64,000 bases of DNA from Planococcus maritimus (lineage in GTDB: Bacteria; Bacillota; Bacilli; Bacillales_A; Planococcaceae). Both the position numbers and the translations under genes were made by a program. Within the stretch, counting starts at the first letter, position 1, and every line of letters begins with the position of its first letter. Shown piece after piece: positions 25,993-34,826 of this stretch. The notes beneath the pieces were generated by a model that made no database searches, had not been told where the DNA came from, and was given only the letters and a program-made list of their open reading frames with translations. Where the stretch lies: positions 2,262,501 to 2,326,500 of the forward strand of contig NZ_CP016538.2 in the NCBI RefSeq assembly GCF_001687625.2, given 5' to 3'.

Positions 25993-26502
25993 CTATGCAG
26001 CATGGTCCGCGAGCAGCAGAATAAACAGCTCAATCACCCAAGCATCTTGGGTGTTCTTATGAATGGGATCAGTTACAAAAAAAGCGATATGGCCGTCCCA
26101 AATTTTCGTTTCACCTTCGTAGCGCAATGCCGGAGACAATCCTTCTCGTCCCAACCAATCGGTTAGTTCCTCTACAGAAGACCAACAACAATCTGGCGGG
26201 CCATTATGAGTTGTATGGGCAAAATCTCCTCCAGGTAAATATCCGGAAACGACGCGGTGATCTTCTGGCATAAGTTTCTTTGTCGGAATGCCCACTTCAA
26301 TCAGCCTGCGCCCATCGTCATCAAGGCACCAAAAGCGGATAAACGGCTGCCCAGCAGGTGACTCATTACGCGCACGTAACCAAGCTAACACTTCAGCCGC
26401 CAGCTCGGGTGCTGTTTCGATGTGCTCCGAAACCTTAGCTGCAATGCCTACATACGGTTGTTCACAACGCTCTATAATCGTTGGCTCTTTCATATAACGC
26501 AT
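25993..26502 (-). CDS. GyrI-like small-molecule-binding domain protein
   Basis: 169 residues. The SHS2-fold effector domain is suggested by IIERCEQPYVGIAAKVS, RRLIEVGIPTKKLM, VVSGYLPGGDFAHTTHNGP and the C-terminal HIAFFVTDP strand. Members bind hydrophobic drugs or act as the ligand domain of BmrR/Rob regulators; here there is no DNA-binding part. GGGAGGG lies upstream of ATG 26502. Function otherwise unknown. Confidence 0.82.
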   Translation of the reverse strand: MRYMKEPTIIERCEQPYVGIAAKVSEHIETAPELAAEVLAWLRARNESPAGQPFIRFWCLDDDGRRLIEVGIPTKKLMPEDHRVVSGYLPGGDFAHTTHNGPPDCCWSSVEELTDWLGREGLSPALRYEGETKIWDGHIAFFVTDPIHKNTQDAWVIELFILLLADHAA

Positions 26503-26665
26503 GCAAATTTCCCTCCCGTTCCCCTCATTTGCTATTCCATACCCGCCCTCAGGAATTTTCAGCCATCGGTATTGATCAAACAGAGTCTAGACTACTTTGT
26601 AAGCAGAAAACGTCTGAGCTTAGGATTTCTTAAGTTAATTTTATTTTACTGAATTTTCAAACAAA

Positions 26666-26698
26666 TTGATAGTTTTTGTCGAATAAAATGATATAATA
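26666..26698 (+). promoter_or_regulatory. Extended -10 promoter of the deacetylase gene
   Basis: TGATATAAT (extended -10, TATAAT at 26692-26697) lies about 115 bases before the start codon; TTGATA at 26666 is 20 bases upstream, too far for an ideal -35, so recognition probably relies on the TGn extension. The remaining sequence from 26503 to 26810 holds no gene. Confidence 0.55.
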
Positions 26699-26810
26699 AG
26701 ACTACCCAAACTGTTGAATATTGAATATTCGTCAGAAATCCGGACCCTTTCTCATATTTTTCCGTATACATAAGCCAATTTATGGCTTAATCAAATAAGG
26801 GGTGAGCCGA

Positions 26811-28004
26811 ATGTTATTCAGATGGAGCAAGTTGCTCGCAATTGCAGGATTATTGCTCTTTTCACTACTGTCATTCACAGGCCAAGCCGATGCCGCAACT
26901 TCCACTTACATCACGAAAGGCAATACGACGAGCAAAGTGGTCGCTTTGACCTTTGATGATGGAGCCGATGGAACCAATATCAATAAAATTCTCGATACGC
27001 TAAAAACCAATAACATCAAAGCCACTTTTTTCCTTACGGGTTCTGGTATTAATCATCATCCGGGCTGGATTCGCAATATCGCCGCTGCAGGGCATCAAGT
27101 CGGCAACCATTCGTATTCACATCCAGATTTCACTAAAATCAGCTCAACTACTATAAAAAGTGAACTGTCACGGACGGAAAGCGCTTATAAAAATGCCACA
27201 GGGAAGTCGACGAAACCTATTTTCCGTGCACCATTCGGCGCTTCCAATGCGACTGTGTTAAAAACTGTAGGCGATGCCGGGTATACGCATACCATTCAAT
27301 GGAATATTGACACCATCGACTGGAGAGGCTTATCTTCTACTGAAATCACCAATAAAGTCGTCAATAACATCGTGCCAGGATCCATTGTTTTAATGCATAC
27401 AGGCGCTGGAGCTTCAGGAACCCCTGGCGCACTCCCTGGCATGATCAGCAAGTTGAAAGCAAAAGGCTATAAATTCGTTACCGTTTCCGAACTATTGAAG
27501 TTGCCAGCAGCTGACGGGACCACCTATACAGTCAAAGCCGGCGACACACTTTACAGCATCGCTAAAAAATACAATCTGACTGTAGCCGCTTTGGCAAAAG
27601 CCAATAACATTACCAATTACAATTTAATTCGCGTTGGCCAAGTGTTGACGATTCCTGGCACAAGCAGCCCAACACCGCCGCCGGCATCTTCTGTGAAATA
27701 CACCGTGAAAGCGGGAGATACACTTTATAGCATCGCAAGCAAATACAAAACGACCGTTTCAGCCATTGCATCCGCCAATAATCTCACCAATATCAATCTC
27801 ATCAGCGTCGGCCAAGTCTTGACGATCCCAGTCAAACAAACGCCGCCCCCTGTCGTCACGGTTAAGTATACGGTAAAAGCTGGCGATACTTTGTACAGCA
27901 TCGCCAGAACGTACAATACGACTGTCACGGCCATCGCCAAAGCGAACAATATCACAAACGTCAATTCTATTCGCGTCGGCCAAGTTCTGACCATCCCCCG
28001 TTGA
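26811..28004 (+). CDS. Secreted polysaccharide deacetylase with three LysM repeats
   Basis: 397 residues. Signal peptide ([16 protein letters not shown], cut near QADAA), a NodB-type deacetylase domain (about 40-235) with the catalytic [11 protein letters not shown], zinc ligands in HSYSHPDF and the RAPFGA and IVLMHTG motifs, then three nearly identical 44-residue LysM repeats, each beginning [13 protein letters not shown] and ending GQVLTIP, joined by Pro/Thr linkers. It should bind peptidoglycan and remove N-acetyl groups. Start is ATG 26811, eight bases after AAGGGG; the ORF can be extended three codons to a GTG. Followed by a terminator that is part of the repeat structure. Confidence 0.95.
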   Translation: MLFRWSKLLAIAGLLLFSLLSFTGQADAATSTYITKGNTTSKVVALTFDDGADGTNINKILDTLKTNNIKATFFLTGSGINHHPGWIRNIAAAGHQVGNHSYSHPDFTKISSTTIKSELSRTESAYKNATGKSTKPIFRAPFGASNATVLKTVGDAGYTHTIQWNIDTIDWRGLSSTEITNKVVNNIVPGSIVLMHTGAGASGTPGALPGMISKLKAKGYKFVTVSELLKLPAADGTTYTVKAGDTLYSIAKKYNLTVAALAKANNITNYNLIRVGQVLTIPGTSSPTPPPASSVKYTVKAGDTLYSIASKYKTTVSAIASANNLTNINLISVGQVLTIPVKQTPPPVVTVKYTVKAGDTLYSIARTYNTTVTAIAKANNITNVNSIRVGQVLTIPR

Positions 28005-28016
28005 CCTTAAAGACAC

Positions 28017-28045
28017 AAAAAAAGCCATCCAAGGATGGCTTTTTT
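28017..28045 (+). terminator. Terminator, left copy flanking repeat element 1
   Basis: Seven A, GCCATCC, AA, GGATGGC, six T. Placed 12 bases after the deacetylase stop. An identical 29-base copy lies 240 bases further right. Confidence 0.9.
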
Positions 28046-28284
28046 CCAGAGTATTGAAGAAGTCCATAGTTCGCTCTCACTTATAAAAGAGAGAACCTTT
28101 TTTATACCCAACAATTATTGATCTCTCTAAGTATTTGGAGAAGCGTTCGCTCGACTCCGGTGGATCAGCGAGACGACCGAGACCCCGCAAGGAGCACAGC
28201 GACTGAGGAGGCTTGGGCGCGAGCCCACGGAAAGCGAGCGGAAAGCTTCGGAAAATACGACTTCTCACCTTTCTCGACAACTTG
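28046..28284. repeat. Dispersed repeat element, copy 1 (239 bp, terminator-flanked)
   Basis: Begins CCAGAGTATTGAAGAAGTC and ends CTCGACAACTTG. The 3' two thirds are GC-rich with a core beginning GCTCGACTCCGGTGGATCAG and containing CGAGACCCCGCAAG and GGCTTGGGCGCGAGCCCACG. A second copy of nearly the same length lies at 35950-36190 with high identity in the core. Non-coding; the ends read TTTTCCAGAG and, on the other strand, TTTTCAAGTT, which may be degenerate inverted ends. It is enclosed by two identical 29-bp terminators. Confidence 0.85.
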
Positions 28285-28313
28285 AAAAAAAGCCATCCAA
28301 GGATGGCTTTTTT
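28285..28313. terminator. Terminator, right copy flanking repeat element 1
   Basis: Exact duplicate of 28017-28045. Symmetric, so it can end the leftward DUF4126 transcript, whose stop is 30 bases away. Confidence 0.85.
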
Positions 28314-28342
28314 CTATTTCCTCATTCAGATGCTAAAGCGAG

Positions 28343-28900
28343 TCAAGCCGGGCTTTTCCTGTATAAAATACGTTTATACAAACGGAACATCACAATCGCC
28401 ATCCCCAACAAAAACACGATCGCCAGTACCGGCACCAAAAAAATCAATATCGGTGCGAGAGTAGCGGTGGCATCTTCTGCAACCGAGACAGCCGGACCCA
28501 TCAACGCTGTATCGCTGACCCCTTTCACTGCTGTCAAAGTAGCATGAGAAGCTGTAGCTACACCGCCCCCACCGACAATTGCGATGGTCCATTCCAGAAA
28601 CGGGTTCATGTCTCCGATAAATGATGCCGTTAACAATATTCCCGCAAGTGCTGCGACCGGCGTGGAAATCAATTTCATAAATGAACCGACTGCCGGAATA
28701 TAATTGACTATAATTTCGAATATCGTAGCTGCCCCGAACGCAATAAGCGCAGGCGTGCTGCCGACCCAACTGAACCCTTCAGACAAAGTGACCCAATCAA
28801 CACGTTCGAAAATTCCTGTGATCAACAACGGGGTAAAAATACGGAAGCCGACCGTCGCACTCAACGCGAGACCAATCAGTACCGCTAAGACCATTTCCAT
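28343..28900 (-). CDS. DUF4126 membrane protein
   Basis: 185 residues with about five hydrophobic helices and the Gly/Ala-rich pattern of DUF4126 (LSATVGFRIFTPLLITG, IPAVGSFMKLISTPVAALAG, GGGGVATASHATLTAVKG). Function unknown. GGAGGTGG precedes the ATG. Single gene. Confidence 0.85.
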   Translation of the reverse strand: MEMVLAVLIGLALSATVGFRIFTPLLITGIFERVDWVTLSEGFSWVGSTPALIAFGAATIFEIIVNYIPAVGSFMKLISTPVAALAGILLTASFIGDMNPFLEWTIAIVGGGGVATASHATLTAVKGVSDTALMGPAVSVAEDATATLAPILIFLVPVLAIVFLLGMAIVMFRLYKRILYRKSPA

Positions 28901-28996
28901 TCGACCACCTCCAGAAATTTACACCTCATCATTTCCATACCCTGCTGGAAAATAAACTAACTAGGTGAGTCGAACACAAGTTAGTCTAAATTACTT

Positions 28997-29027
28997 AAAA
29001 AGGCGAAAAGGATTTCTCCTTTTCGCC
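28997..29027 (-). terminator. Terminator of the second ydaK-ydaJ pair
   Basis: GGCGAAAAGGA and TCCTTTTCGCC with a 4-base loop and T run on the minus strand, about 20 bases after the last stop. Confidence 0.85.
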
Positions 29028-29047
29028 CTCTTGTTGAAACAGCCCGA

Positions 29048-30022
29048 TTATTGTTCGTGCATCATCATTTGGTAATGGATGAAGTCAAAAAAATGAAGTT
29101 CCCCGGGCAATTCTTCTCCCGCCAATGACTCTGCACGCTGTACTGCTTGTTCCGATAATTCCACATGACCGACACGCTCGAAATACTGCCACAAATAATA
29201 ATATACTGCTAGCGATTCATAATCGACAGCCGCCTCTCCAGTGTCTCGGTCGTAACGCCCAGCCAGTCTCTCTCGGCTGTCCCACTCTTCCATCAACCAC
29301 TTCTTAAATTCAGGCGAATCCAAACCTCGGTCAAAACGATTGATTGCAATCAATAATTGGTCAATCATATGGACTTCTTTACTTTTGACATATTGCTTTT
29401 TTTCAAAATCATAGTATTCCGGAAAAAAAATACCCGTTTCTTCCAAATTCAGCATAGTGTAAGATTCGGGAAGCACCGTCATGTCGTCAATCAAATAACT
29501 GAGTGTCAGTCGGTTGCCTGCCAATTGAAAAGACCAGTCGTAAAAGTCAACGGCAATGCCTTGCTGATGCTGACGATCTTCAATTGCAGACAGGATTTGC
29601 TTGGAAAGTTCTGAGTAAGCAGGTTCTGAAAATTGTTCAGCTGCCGCTTCCAACGCCGCTGAAATGCGCACATCGTCGATCAACGCATTTACATTCGCTT
29701 CTTCATAAAGCCGCCAAGGGACAAATACTTGCCCCCCAGTCTCGACTAAAAACCTGTCTTTCAAAATGGCTGCCTGCTCTGCAAAATGCTGTTTATCTCC
29801 AACTTGCAACAAATATTCCATATACAAACCAAGGCTCTCTGACAGATATTCAGATTCCGGTTTGTCTGGATAGGCATGAATGACCCCTTCGTCATTAACA
29901 TAATGGGAGTCGACTGTCTCCTGAACTGAACTTTCTTGCCCATTGACCATTCCACATCCCCCTATCGCCAAGCTTCCCAAAACTGCCATGATTACTGATT
30001 TCCTTGCATGTAATTTCTTCAA
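29048..30022 (-). CDS. ydaJ: Lipoprotein with glycosyl-hydrolase-8-like fold, YdaJ paralog 2
   Basis: 324 residues. Signal peptide with lipobox IGGC (Cys about 23). The body matches the YdaJ/PssZ-type proteins related to GH8 enzymes: IHAYPDKPESEYLSESLGLY, NVNALIDDVRI, YDWSF, RLTLSYLIDDM, QLLIAINR and FFDFIHYQMMM. Paralog of the gene at 32572-33597 with the same blocks. It starts with TTG 30022 after GGGGAG; TTGA overlaps the stop of the preceding gene. It may trim or hydrolyse the exopolysaccharide outside the membrane. Confidence 0.82.
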   Translation of the reverse strand: MKKLHARKSVIMAVLGSLAIGGCGMVNGQESSVQETVDSHYVNDEGVIHAYPDKPESEYLSESLGLYMEYLLQVGDKQHFAEQAAILKDRFLVETGGQVFVPWRLYEEANVNALIDDVRISAALEAAAEQFSEPAYSELSKQILSAIEDRQHQQGIAVDFYDWSFQLAGNRLTLSYLIDDMTVLPESYTMLNLEETGIFFPEYYDFEKKQYVKSKEVHMIDQLLIAINRFDRGLDSPEFKKWLMEEWDSRERLAGRYDRDTGEAAVDYESLAVYYYLWQYFERVGHVELSEQAVQRAESLAGEELPGELHFFDFIHYQMMMHEQ

Positions 30023-30729
30023 CTGAATAAACTCCCCATTTCGCCGACTGAAGTAATCGCCGTTTTGGTTATTTTAAATCTTGCAGGTTCATGCTCTGTC
30101 TCCATCGCTTGTTCAATCCGCTTCACCAAAGGCTGAACAGAATCTTCCCCAGTTTCTTTGACTAGCAGATAAACTGCTCCTTTTCTGCTAGTTACGAGAT
30201 CGCGTTCCCGAACTATCGATAGCAGCGCTGCCCGCTCCAATTCTTGGGTTTGCAAAGGGCAGCTGGCAAACGGTGCCACTTCCATTAGCCACGTTCGATC
30301 TTGTTGTTTATTAGTCTTTAACATCCATAAAGCCTGTTCCACAAATTCCTGCAAATTCAGCGCACGAAGCTCTTCGTCTTTTTGAAGCAAAAGTTCCCGC
30401 TCATCTTTCAGAAGTTTTGTTTCTTCTGCCACTAATTTTAATTGTTCGGAAACTGTCCAAAGTGAAAAGTGAAAAACTGACAGAAGGAAATAATTTCCTA
30501 TAGACTTCATGGCTGCAGCAGGTTCTTGAACCGCCATCCAAAGTGATGCAATTAGCACCACAAATAAAAAGACCGGCAGCTGTTTCCTAGGCAGCCACAG
30601 GAGAAACGGAACTGATACAAAAGCTGCCATCAAGGCGTATTCGTAAAATGGCCACCGGAAAAAAAGCAAGGCTATCCCGGCAAAGAAGGCTAAGCAGATG
30701 AAAAACGGTAAATTTTTAAAGTTATTCAT
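30019..30729 (-). CDS. ydaK: Membrane protein with degenerate GGDEF domain and intact I-site, YdaK paralog 2
   Basis: About 236 residues: two to four membrane helices (about 5-95), a coiled linker (EETKLLKDERELLLQKDEELR) and a shortened GGDEF-like domain. The signature motif is lost (SRKGAVY where RYGGDEF is expected), so it cannot make c-di-GMP, but RxxD is kept as RERD four residues before it. In B. subtilis YdaK the same arrangement binds c-di-GMP as a receptor. ATG 30729 follows GAGGAAG at 8 bases; the longer frame is rejected. Paired with a ydaJ copy by a 4-base overlap. Confidence 0.82.
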   Translation of the reverse strand: MNNFKNLPFFICLAFFAGIALLFFRWPFYEYALMAAFVSVPFLLWLPRKQLPVFLFVVLIASLWMAVQEPAAAMKSIGNYFLLSVFHFSLWTVSEQLKLVAEETKLLKDERELLLQKDEELRALNLQEFVEQALWMLKTNKQQDRTWLMEVAPFASCPLQTQELERAALLSIVRERDLVTSRKGAVYLLVKETGEDSVQPLVKRIEQAMETEHEPARFKITKTAITSVGEMGSLFS

Positions 30730-30815
30730 TATATTATCTTCCTCGTAAAATAATTGGCAAAAAATCAAAAAGATATTGAATTTCTCCACCCAAATTATCT
30801 TACACTAGCTTATCG

Positions 30816-30850
30816 AAAAAAACTATGGGACAGAGAAATTCTCTGCCCCA
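30816..30850 (-). terminator. Terminator after the ydaL-like gene
   Basis: The minus strand reads TGGGGCAGAGAA, loop, TTCTCTGTCCCA and TTTTTTT after a short gap. It divides the main locus from the second ydaK-ydaJ pair, which therefore needs its own promoter. Confidence 0.8.
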
Positions 30851-30871
30851 CTTTGTTATACACGATCGGTT

Positions 30872-32554
30872 TTATTGGCTCTCCCAGAATTCACTATCCG
30901 TTTTTTGCTTACGGAATTTCCGAGCAATGGTCGCTATTGCTATGATGACAAAAATAATGAGCGGAATGGCTACCCACCAAAGATCTCTCGTCGTTTGCGT
31001 TACAAGAACACTCATCGGGCGTGAAACGTTGATATCGCCATTCGCAGTTTCTACCACCATTCCATCCACTTCCGTCTTATGTTCCATCTCTTTCAAATCG
31101 ACCCATTCGTACTGATCGTATTTCTCCAATTGGGTCATCAACTCATCAAACTTCTCGATACCCAAATAGGGATGATAGAAAAATGCTAAATAACTATCGC
31201 TGAATTGAGACGCATAATCCGCTTTTTGCATCATCCTATCAATCGATTCGTTTCTTTTTGGATTCACATAACCCATTGTTTCAGGAATTACTTTCATCCC
31301 ATGCAGACCAGCTGGAGTCGATTCATACAAGGGCACAAAAGTTCCATCATAGGTCCGGTCGGAAATTTGAATTTGTCCGACATAAGTAGTGAAATACTTA
31401 GATAGCTCTTTATAGCCAGTTTGCGACATGGAGTAATGGGGCGCCTCAAACGCAATTGGGTATAATCCCTCCGCTGTCATTTCGTAAACTCCATTGACGA
31501 TGGAATCGTATATATACGTTTGCTCATAGGGCAAGCCGACATTTTGGACGAAATCTTGATAGGCTTCATCAGAAGGGAAATCTTCTCTCAGTTTCACTTC
31601 TGATGTGTTCGATTGATAAATCGGACGGTCATAATCGACATCCCAATATTCGAAGCCTTCCCCTGTCTCATCTTCCCGGTATTGATGGAAGTAGCCATGC
31701 TGGATGAGGCTTGCGCCATTTTTTTGCATTTCTTGCAACACCTCAACCAATTCGAGTGCTTGAGATAAGTGGATGTCTTCTCCAGTTTCTGGATTCTTAT
31801 AAACCGGCACGACCGTCACCGCATACGGGATGTCCCGCTCCGCTAAATAATCACCGACTTGCTTGACGAGCACCGGGTCGCTCCTCGGATGAATGTCTTC
31901 CAGGCGAATCAGTTTCTTCGGCTGGGACTTCTCCCGGTCGAAGAAATCGAAGAGCGATTCCCCGATAATATCGCTAAGTCTCCCAGTGATCGAGTTGGCT
32001 GCCACGTAATACAAATTGTCATTCTTAAAGATGAGCGGATACGATCCATCAGCCGCTTGCCCTTCATATAAGACCTCCATTTGATCGATCCCATTGATGA
32101 GCATCATGTCTTTCTTTCCCCTTAAATCAAACGACTTGCCCTCACCACTTACGCCATCAATGTGGCGGTAATCGCGGATGCTAAGGCTAGGCGCCTCCTT
32201 GAAGTATTCAAAATAGTTCCCGATGAACATTTTTTTCACATCATCGTATTGGTCGACCACAAATAATTCTTCCTCAGTCAATTGCCTTTTCCCAAGCCCC
32301 AAGTAAATAACATGCGTATAGTCGCCTTTAACATATTCAGCCGCGGCGTCTTCAATAGACTGTACCGTTATATCGGAACTGAAATGCCCAACCAGCATGT
32401 CGAGCAGCGGTACTTCTTCTTCTTGCGTTTTTTCTTCCGCGTGGTATAACAGCAGCACTTTTGGCTGGTCGCCAGGCTCCTCATCCGCAGCTGCTTGCCA
32501 AGGGCTGGCGGTTAAAATAACCAACAGCATAAGGAGGGAAATAATCTTTTTCAT
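30872..32554 (-). CDS. ydaL: YdaL-like exported protein, DUF2334 (deacetylase-fold)
   Basis: About 560 residues: signal peptide (LLMLLVILTASPWQAAA), an N-terminal alpha/beta domain (about 30-210), a DUF2334 domain of the polysaccharide deacetylase type (about 215-480) with RLEDIHPRSDP and IQHGYFHQYRED, and a C-terminal membrane helix (about 525-545) with a basic tail. It probably modifies the polymer on the outer face of the membrane. ATG 32554 is used, 8 bases after the G run; a TTG one codon upstream is possible. 17 bases after the ydaJ stop. Confidence 0.85.
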   Translation of the reverse strand: MKKIISLLMLLVILTASPWQAAADEEPGDQPKVLLLYHAEEKTQEEEVPLLDMLVGHFSSDITVQSIEDAAAEYVKGDYTHVIYLGLGKRQLTEEELFVVDQYDDVKKMFIGNYFEYFKEAPSLSIRDYRHIDGVSGEGKSFDLRGKKDMMLINGIDQMEVLYEGQAADGSYPLIFKNDNLYYVAANSITGRLSDIIGESLFDFFDREKSQPKKLIRLEDIHPRSDPVLVKQVGDYLAERDIPYAVTVVPVYKNPETGEDIHLSQALELVEVLQEMQKNGASLIQHGYFHQYREDETGEGFEYWDVDYDRPIYQSNTSEVKLREDFPSDEAYQDFVQNVGLPYEQTYIYDSIVNGVYEMTAEGLYPIAFEAPHYSMSQTGYKELSKYFTTYVGQIQISDRTYDGTFVPLYESTPAGLHGMKVIPETMGYVNPKRNESIDRMMQKADYASQFSDSYLAFFYHPYLGIEKFDELMTQLEKYDQYEWVDLKEMEHKTEVDGMVVETANGDINVSRPMSVLVTQTTRDLWWVAIPLIIFVIIAIATIARKFRKQKTDSEFWESQ

Positions 32555-32571
32555 CAACGGAGCCCCCTTTC

Positions 32572-33597
32572 CTACTTCGTCTCATCTTCCATCATGAGAT
32601 GGTAATGGATAAAATCGAAGAAATGCGTTTCGCCTTCCCCGTTCTCTTCGATCATCTCTGTCGCGCGGGTTTTCACTTCTTCCGCTGCTTGATCTTCTCC
32701 AATAATCAGGAAATATTCATTCATGAAAAAGTACATCGCCAGTGATTCATACGTTACCGCCGGCTGAAGTGTCTCGCGGTCGTACCTTCCGAACAATCGT
32801 CCTTCTTCCGCCCATTCGGTTTTAAGCCATTCCTCAAAAAGGTCCGAGGATAAACCAATTCGTTCTCGGTTAATGGCAATCAGCAATTGATCAATCGGAT
32901 GGACAACTTCGCTTTTCACATAAACTTCATTTACCACATCGAAATACTCCGGAAAGAATACTTCACTGGCATCGACGTTCTCCAACACACGATCTGCGTT
33001 CATATCTTTTGGCACGTCGTCGATCAAATAACTCAAGGTCACTCGCTGGGCCGGAAATTCCACTTGCCAATCGTAATAATCGACCGTGTACCCATTATTC
33101 GTCTGGATCCGAGAAATCGTTTCAATAATCCGGTCTGCGGTATCGGAATATTCGCTCTGTCCGAACAAATCAGCCGCTTCCCTTAGCACTGCAGCTATCC
33201 GGATATCATCGATCAGCGCATTAACGCTTGCATCTTCATAAATCAGCCATTTGATAAAAAAATCTTCCCCTTCTTCTACCACAAACTCATTCATCAGGTT
33301 GTTGTACTGAAGTTCAAATTGTTCCGCGTCTTCCATCATCACTAAATATTCCATATACAGTCCGATACTTTCGGATAAATATTGTGAGTCCGGGGCAGAG
33401 GGATAGGCATGGATAAACCGCTTTTCATCGAAATAATTTTCTGCGAAGCCTTCAGGCACCGCTTTTTCGTCCACTCCCTCTTCGCTATCATCCGGCAACT
33501 GCTGCTCTTCACTCGGAGGTGTAGGTTCACTTGTTTCCTCACTGCATGCGCCAAGGACCACCGCAGGAACCAACACCAACAAGAGCCATTTCCTCAT
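32572..33597 (-). CDS. ydaJ: Lipoprotein with glycosyl-hydrolase-8-like fold, YdaJ paralog 1
   Basis: 341 residues. Signal peptide with lipobox VLGAC (Cys about 18), an acidic linker, then the GH8-like domain: FIHAYPSAPDSQYLSESIGLY, SVNALIDDIRIAA, VDYYDWQVEF, RVTLSYLIDDV, QLLIAINRERIG, HFFDFIHYHLMM. ATG overlaps the glycosyltransferase stop (ATGA) and follows GGGAGAG, so the longest frame (to 33666) is rejected. Confidence 0.85.
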   Translation of the reverse strand: MRKWLLLVLVPAVVLGACSEETSEPTPPSEEQQLPDDSEEGVDEKAVPEGFAENYFDEKRFIHAYPSAPDSQYLSESIGLYMEYLVMMEDAEQFELQYNNLMNEFVVEEGEDFFIKWLIYEDASVNALIDDIRIAAVLREAADLFGQSEYSDTADRIIETISRIQTNNGYTVDYYDWQVEFPAQRVTLSYLIDDVPKDMNADRVLENVDASEVFFPEYFDVVNEVYVKSEVVHPIDQLLIAINRERIGLSSDLFEEWLKTEWAEEGRLFGRYDRETLQPAVTYESLAMYFFMNEYFLIIGEDQAAEEVKTRATEMIEENGEGETHFFDFIHYHLMMEDETK

Positions 33598-34826
33598 GAA
33601 TCCACTCTCCCTTTGAAACGCTGGGTTTTGTCCCAGGCGATTGTTTTTTTGCGCAATTTGCTCCATGTATAAGTAGAGACACTGCGGATCAATAGCAGGA
33701 TGAACAATTGGGCATAAGTGAAATACATGACCAAAATGTACAGCACATTGGTCAGTGATACATTGCGATCAATGACCAGCGCACTTAGAAGCTGTGCAGT
33801 GTAAACTATATAAGTCATGAACCATAACATCATGAGCGGCGCCCCGATATTCGGGATATCCACCCCAGCAACGCTCAAGATGAAGAAAACATCCGATATC
33901 AGCAACATCAATACGAAAATCAGGTATGTGAAGAGATGCTGTAAACTGAGCACGAAAGTTTTTCCTCTCCAATGCGACCGATCCTTTATCGATTTCTCCA
34001 GTAAATAGAGATTCCCCGTTAACCAGCGTGTTCGCTGTTTGATGAAGGCTTTCAAGGTCTCGGGCTCCTGCTCCCACGTACGCGAAGTCGGGATCACCGG
34101 CAATACATAACCTGCTGCAGTCAAGCGGACCGTGAGCTCGGCATCTTCTGCCAGCGCGTATACGTCATAGCCTCCCAGCTTTTCAATGACCGAACGGCGC
34201 AAAAGCATATTGGTCCCTGCGAGAGACCCAAGTCTGAAAAGTGCCCAACGCCCGCATTGCATAAGCAGCTGGAACACTTGGAATTCGAGCGCGATCATTC
34301 GGGTCAATATATTCGTATCCACATTCTTGGTTTTGACGTACCCGACAGCACCTGCCGCATTCGGCACCGCTTCTGCCGCCTGGACCAATTTCTCCAAAGC
34401 ATCTGGTTCTGGTTCATTATCAGCATCATAAACCACGAAATAATCCGACTCCGTCACGCTCAACCCATAGTTCAAGACCCGTGATTTGCCTTTTGGATTG
34501 CCGGGCGGCACGGGAATATAATGGATGCGCGAAAAGACTTCCGCGAATTCCTGGACGATGGCAGCCGTCCCATCCTTCGAACTATCATCCAATAAGTAAA
34601 CATCAAGCTTTCCTTCATATCTCAGCCGCGCCATGGCACGCAATGTATTTTCGATGACGATTTCTTCATTATGCGCTGGAATCAACACGGCCACGCTCGG
34701 ATAATGCTTGGCCTTCGGCGGATTGCGGAACCGCAGCCGGTACCAAACGCCTCCGATTGTCACCGCGGAATAGAACAGCAGCAAAATCCAAAACAGGACG
34801 ACAGTGGCGGTGATGATTATATTCAT
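33594..34826 (-). CDS. ydaM: Membrane glycosyltransferase family 2, YdaM/PssC-like synthase
   Basis: 410 residues. N-terminal helix, cytoplasmic GT-A domain with YLLDDSSKDGT, YDADNEPEPDALEK (DxD) and KQRTRWLTGN (the Q/RxxRW motif of processive synthases), then three or four C-terminal helices (about 280-385). BcsA/IcaA-type enzymes polymerise and export in one step. The PilZ domain of BcsA is absent, so c-di-GMP control would come from the adjacent YdaK-like receptor. Start overlaps the ydaK-like stop by 4 bases. Confidence 0.92.
   Translation of the reverse strand: MNIIITATVVLFWILLLFYSAVTIGGVWYRLRFRNPPKAKHYPSVAVLIPAHNEEIVIENTLRAMARLRYEGKLDVYLLDDSSKDGTAAIVQEFAEVFSRIHYIPVPPGNPKGKSRVLNYGLSVTESDYFVVYDADNEPEPDALEKLVQAAEAVPNAAGAVGYVKTKNVDTNILTRMIALEFQVFQLLMQCGRWALFRLGSLAGTNMLLRRSVIEKLGGYDVYALAEDAELTVRLTAAGYVLPVIPTSRTWEQEPETLKAFIKQRTRWLTGNLYLLEKSIKDRSHWRGKTFVLSLQHLFTYLIFVLMLLISDVFFILSVAGVDIPNIGAPLMMLWFMTYIVYTAQLLSALVIDRNVSLTNVLYILVMYFTYAQLFILLLIRSVSTYTWSKLRKKTIAWDKTQRFKGRVDS

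Noticed and set aside
28005..28342. The repeat element as a small protein gene or a structured RNA gene
   Set aside because: Open frames across the element are not shared between the two copies and lack start sites; no promoter precedes it.
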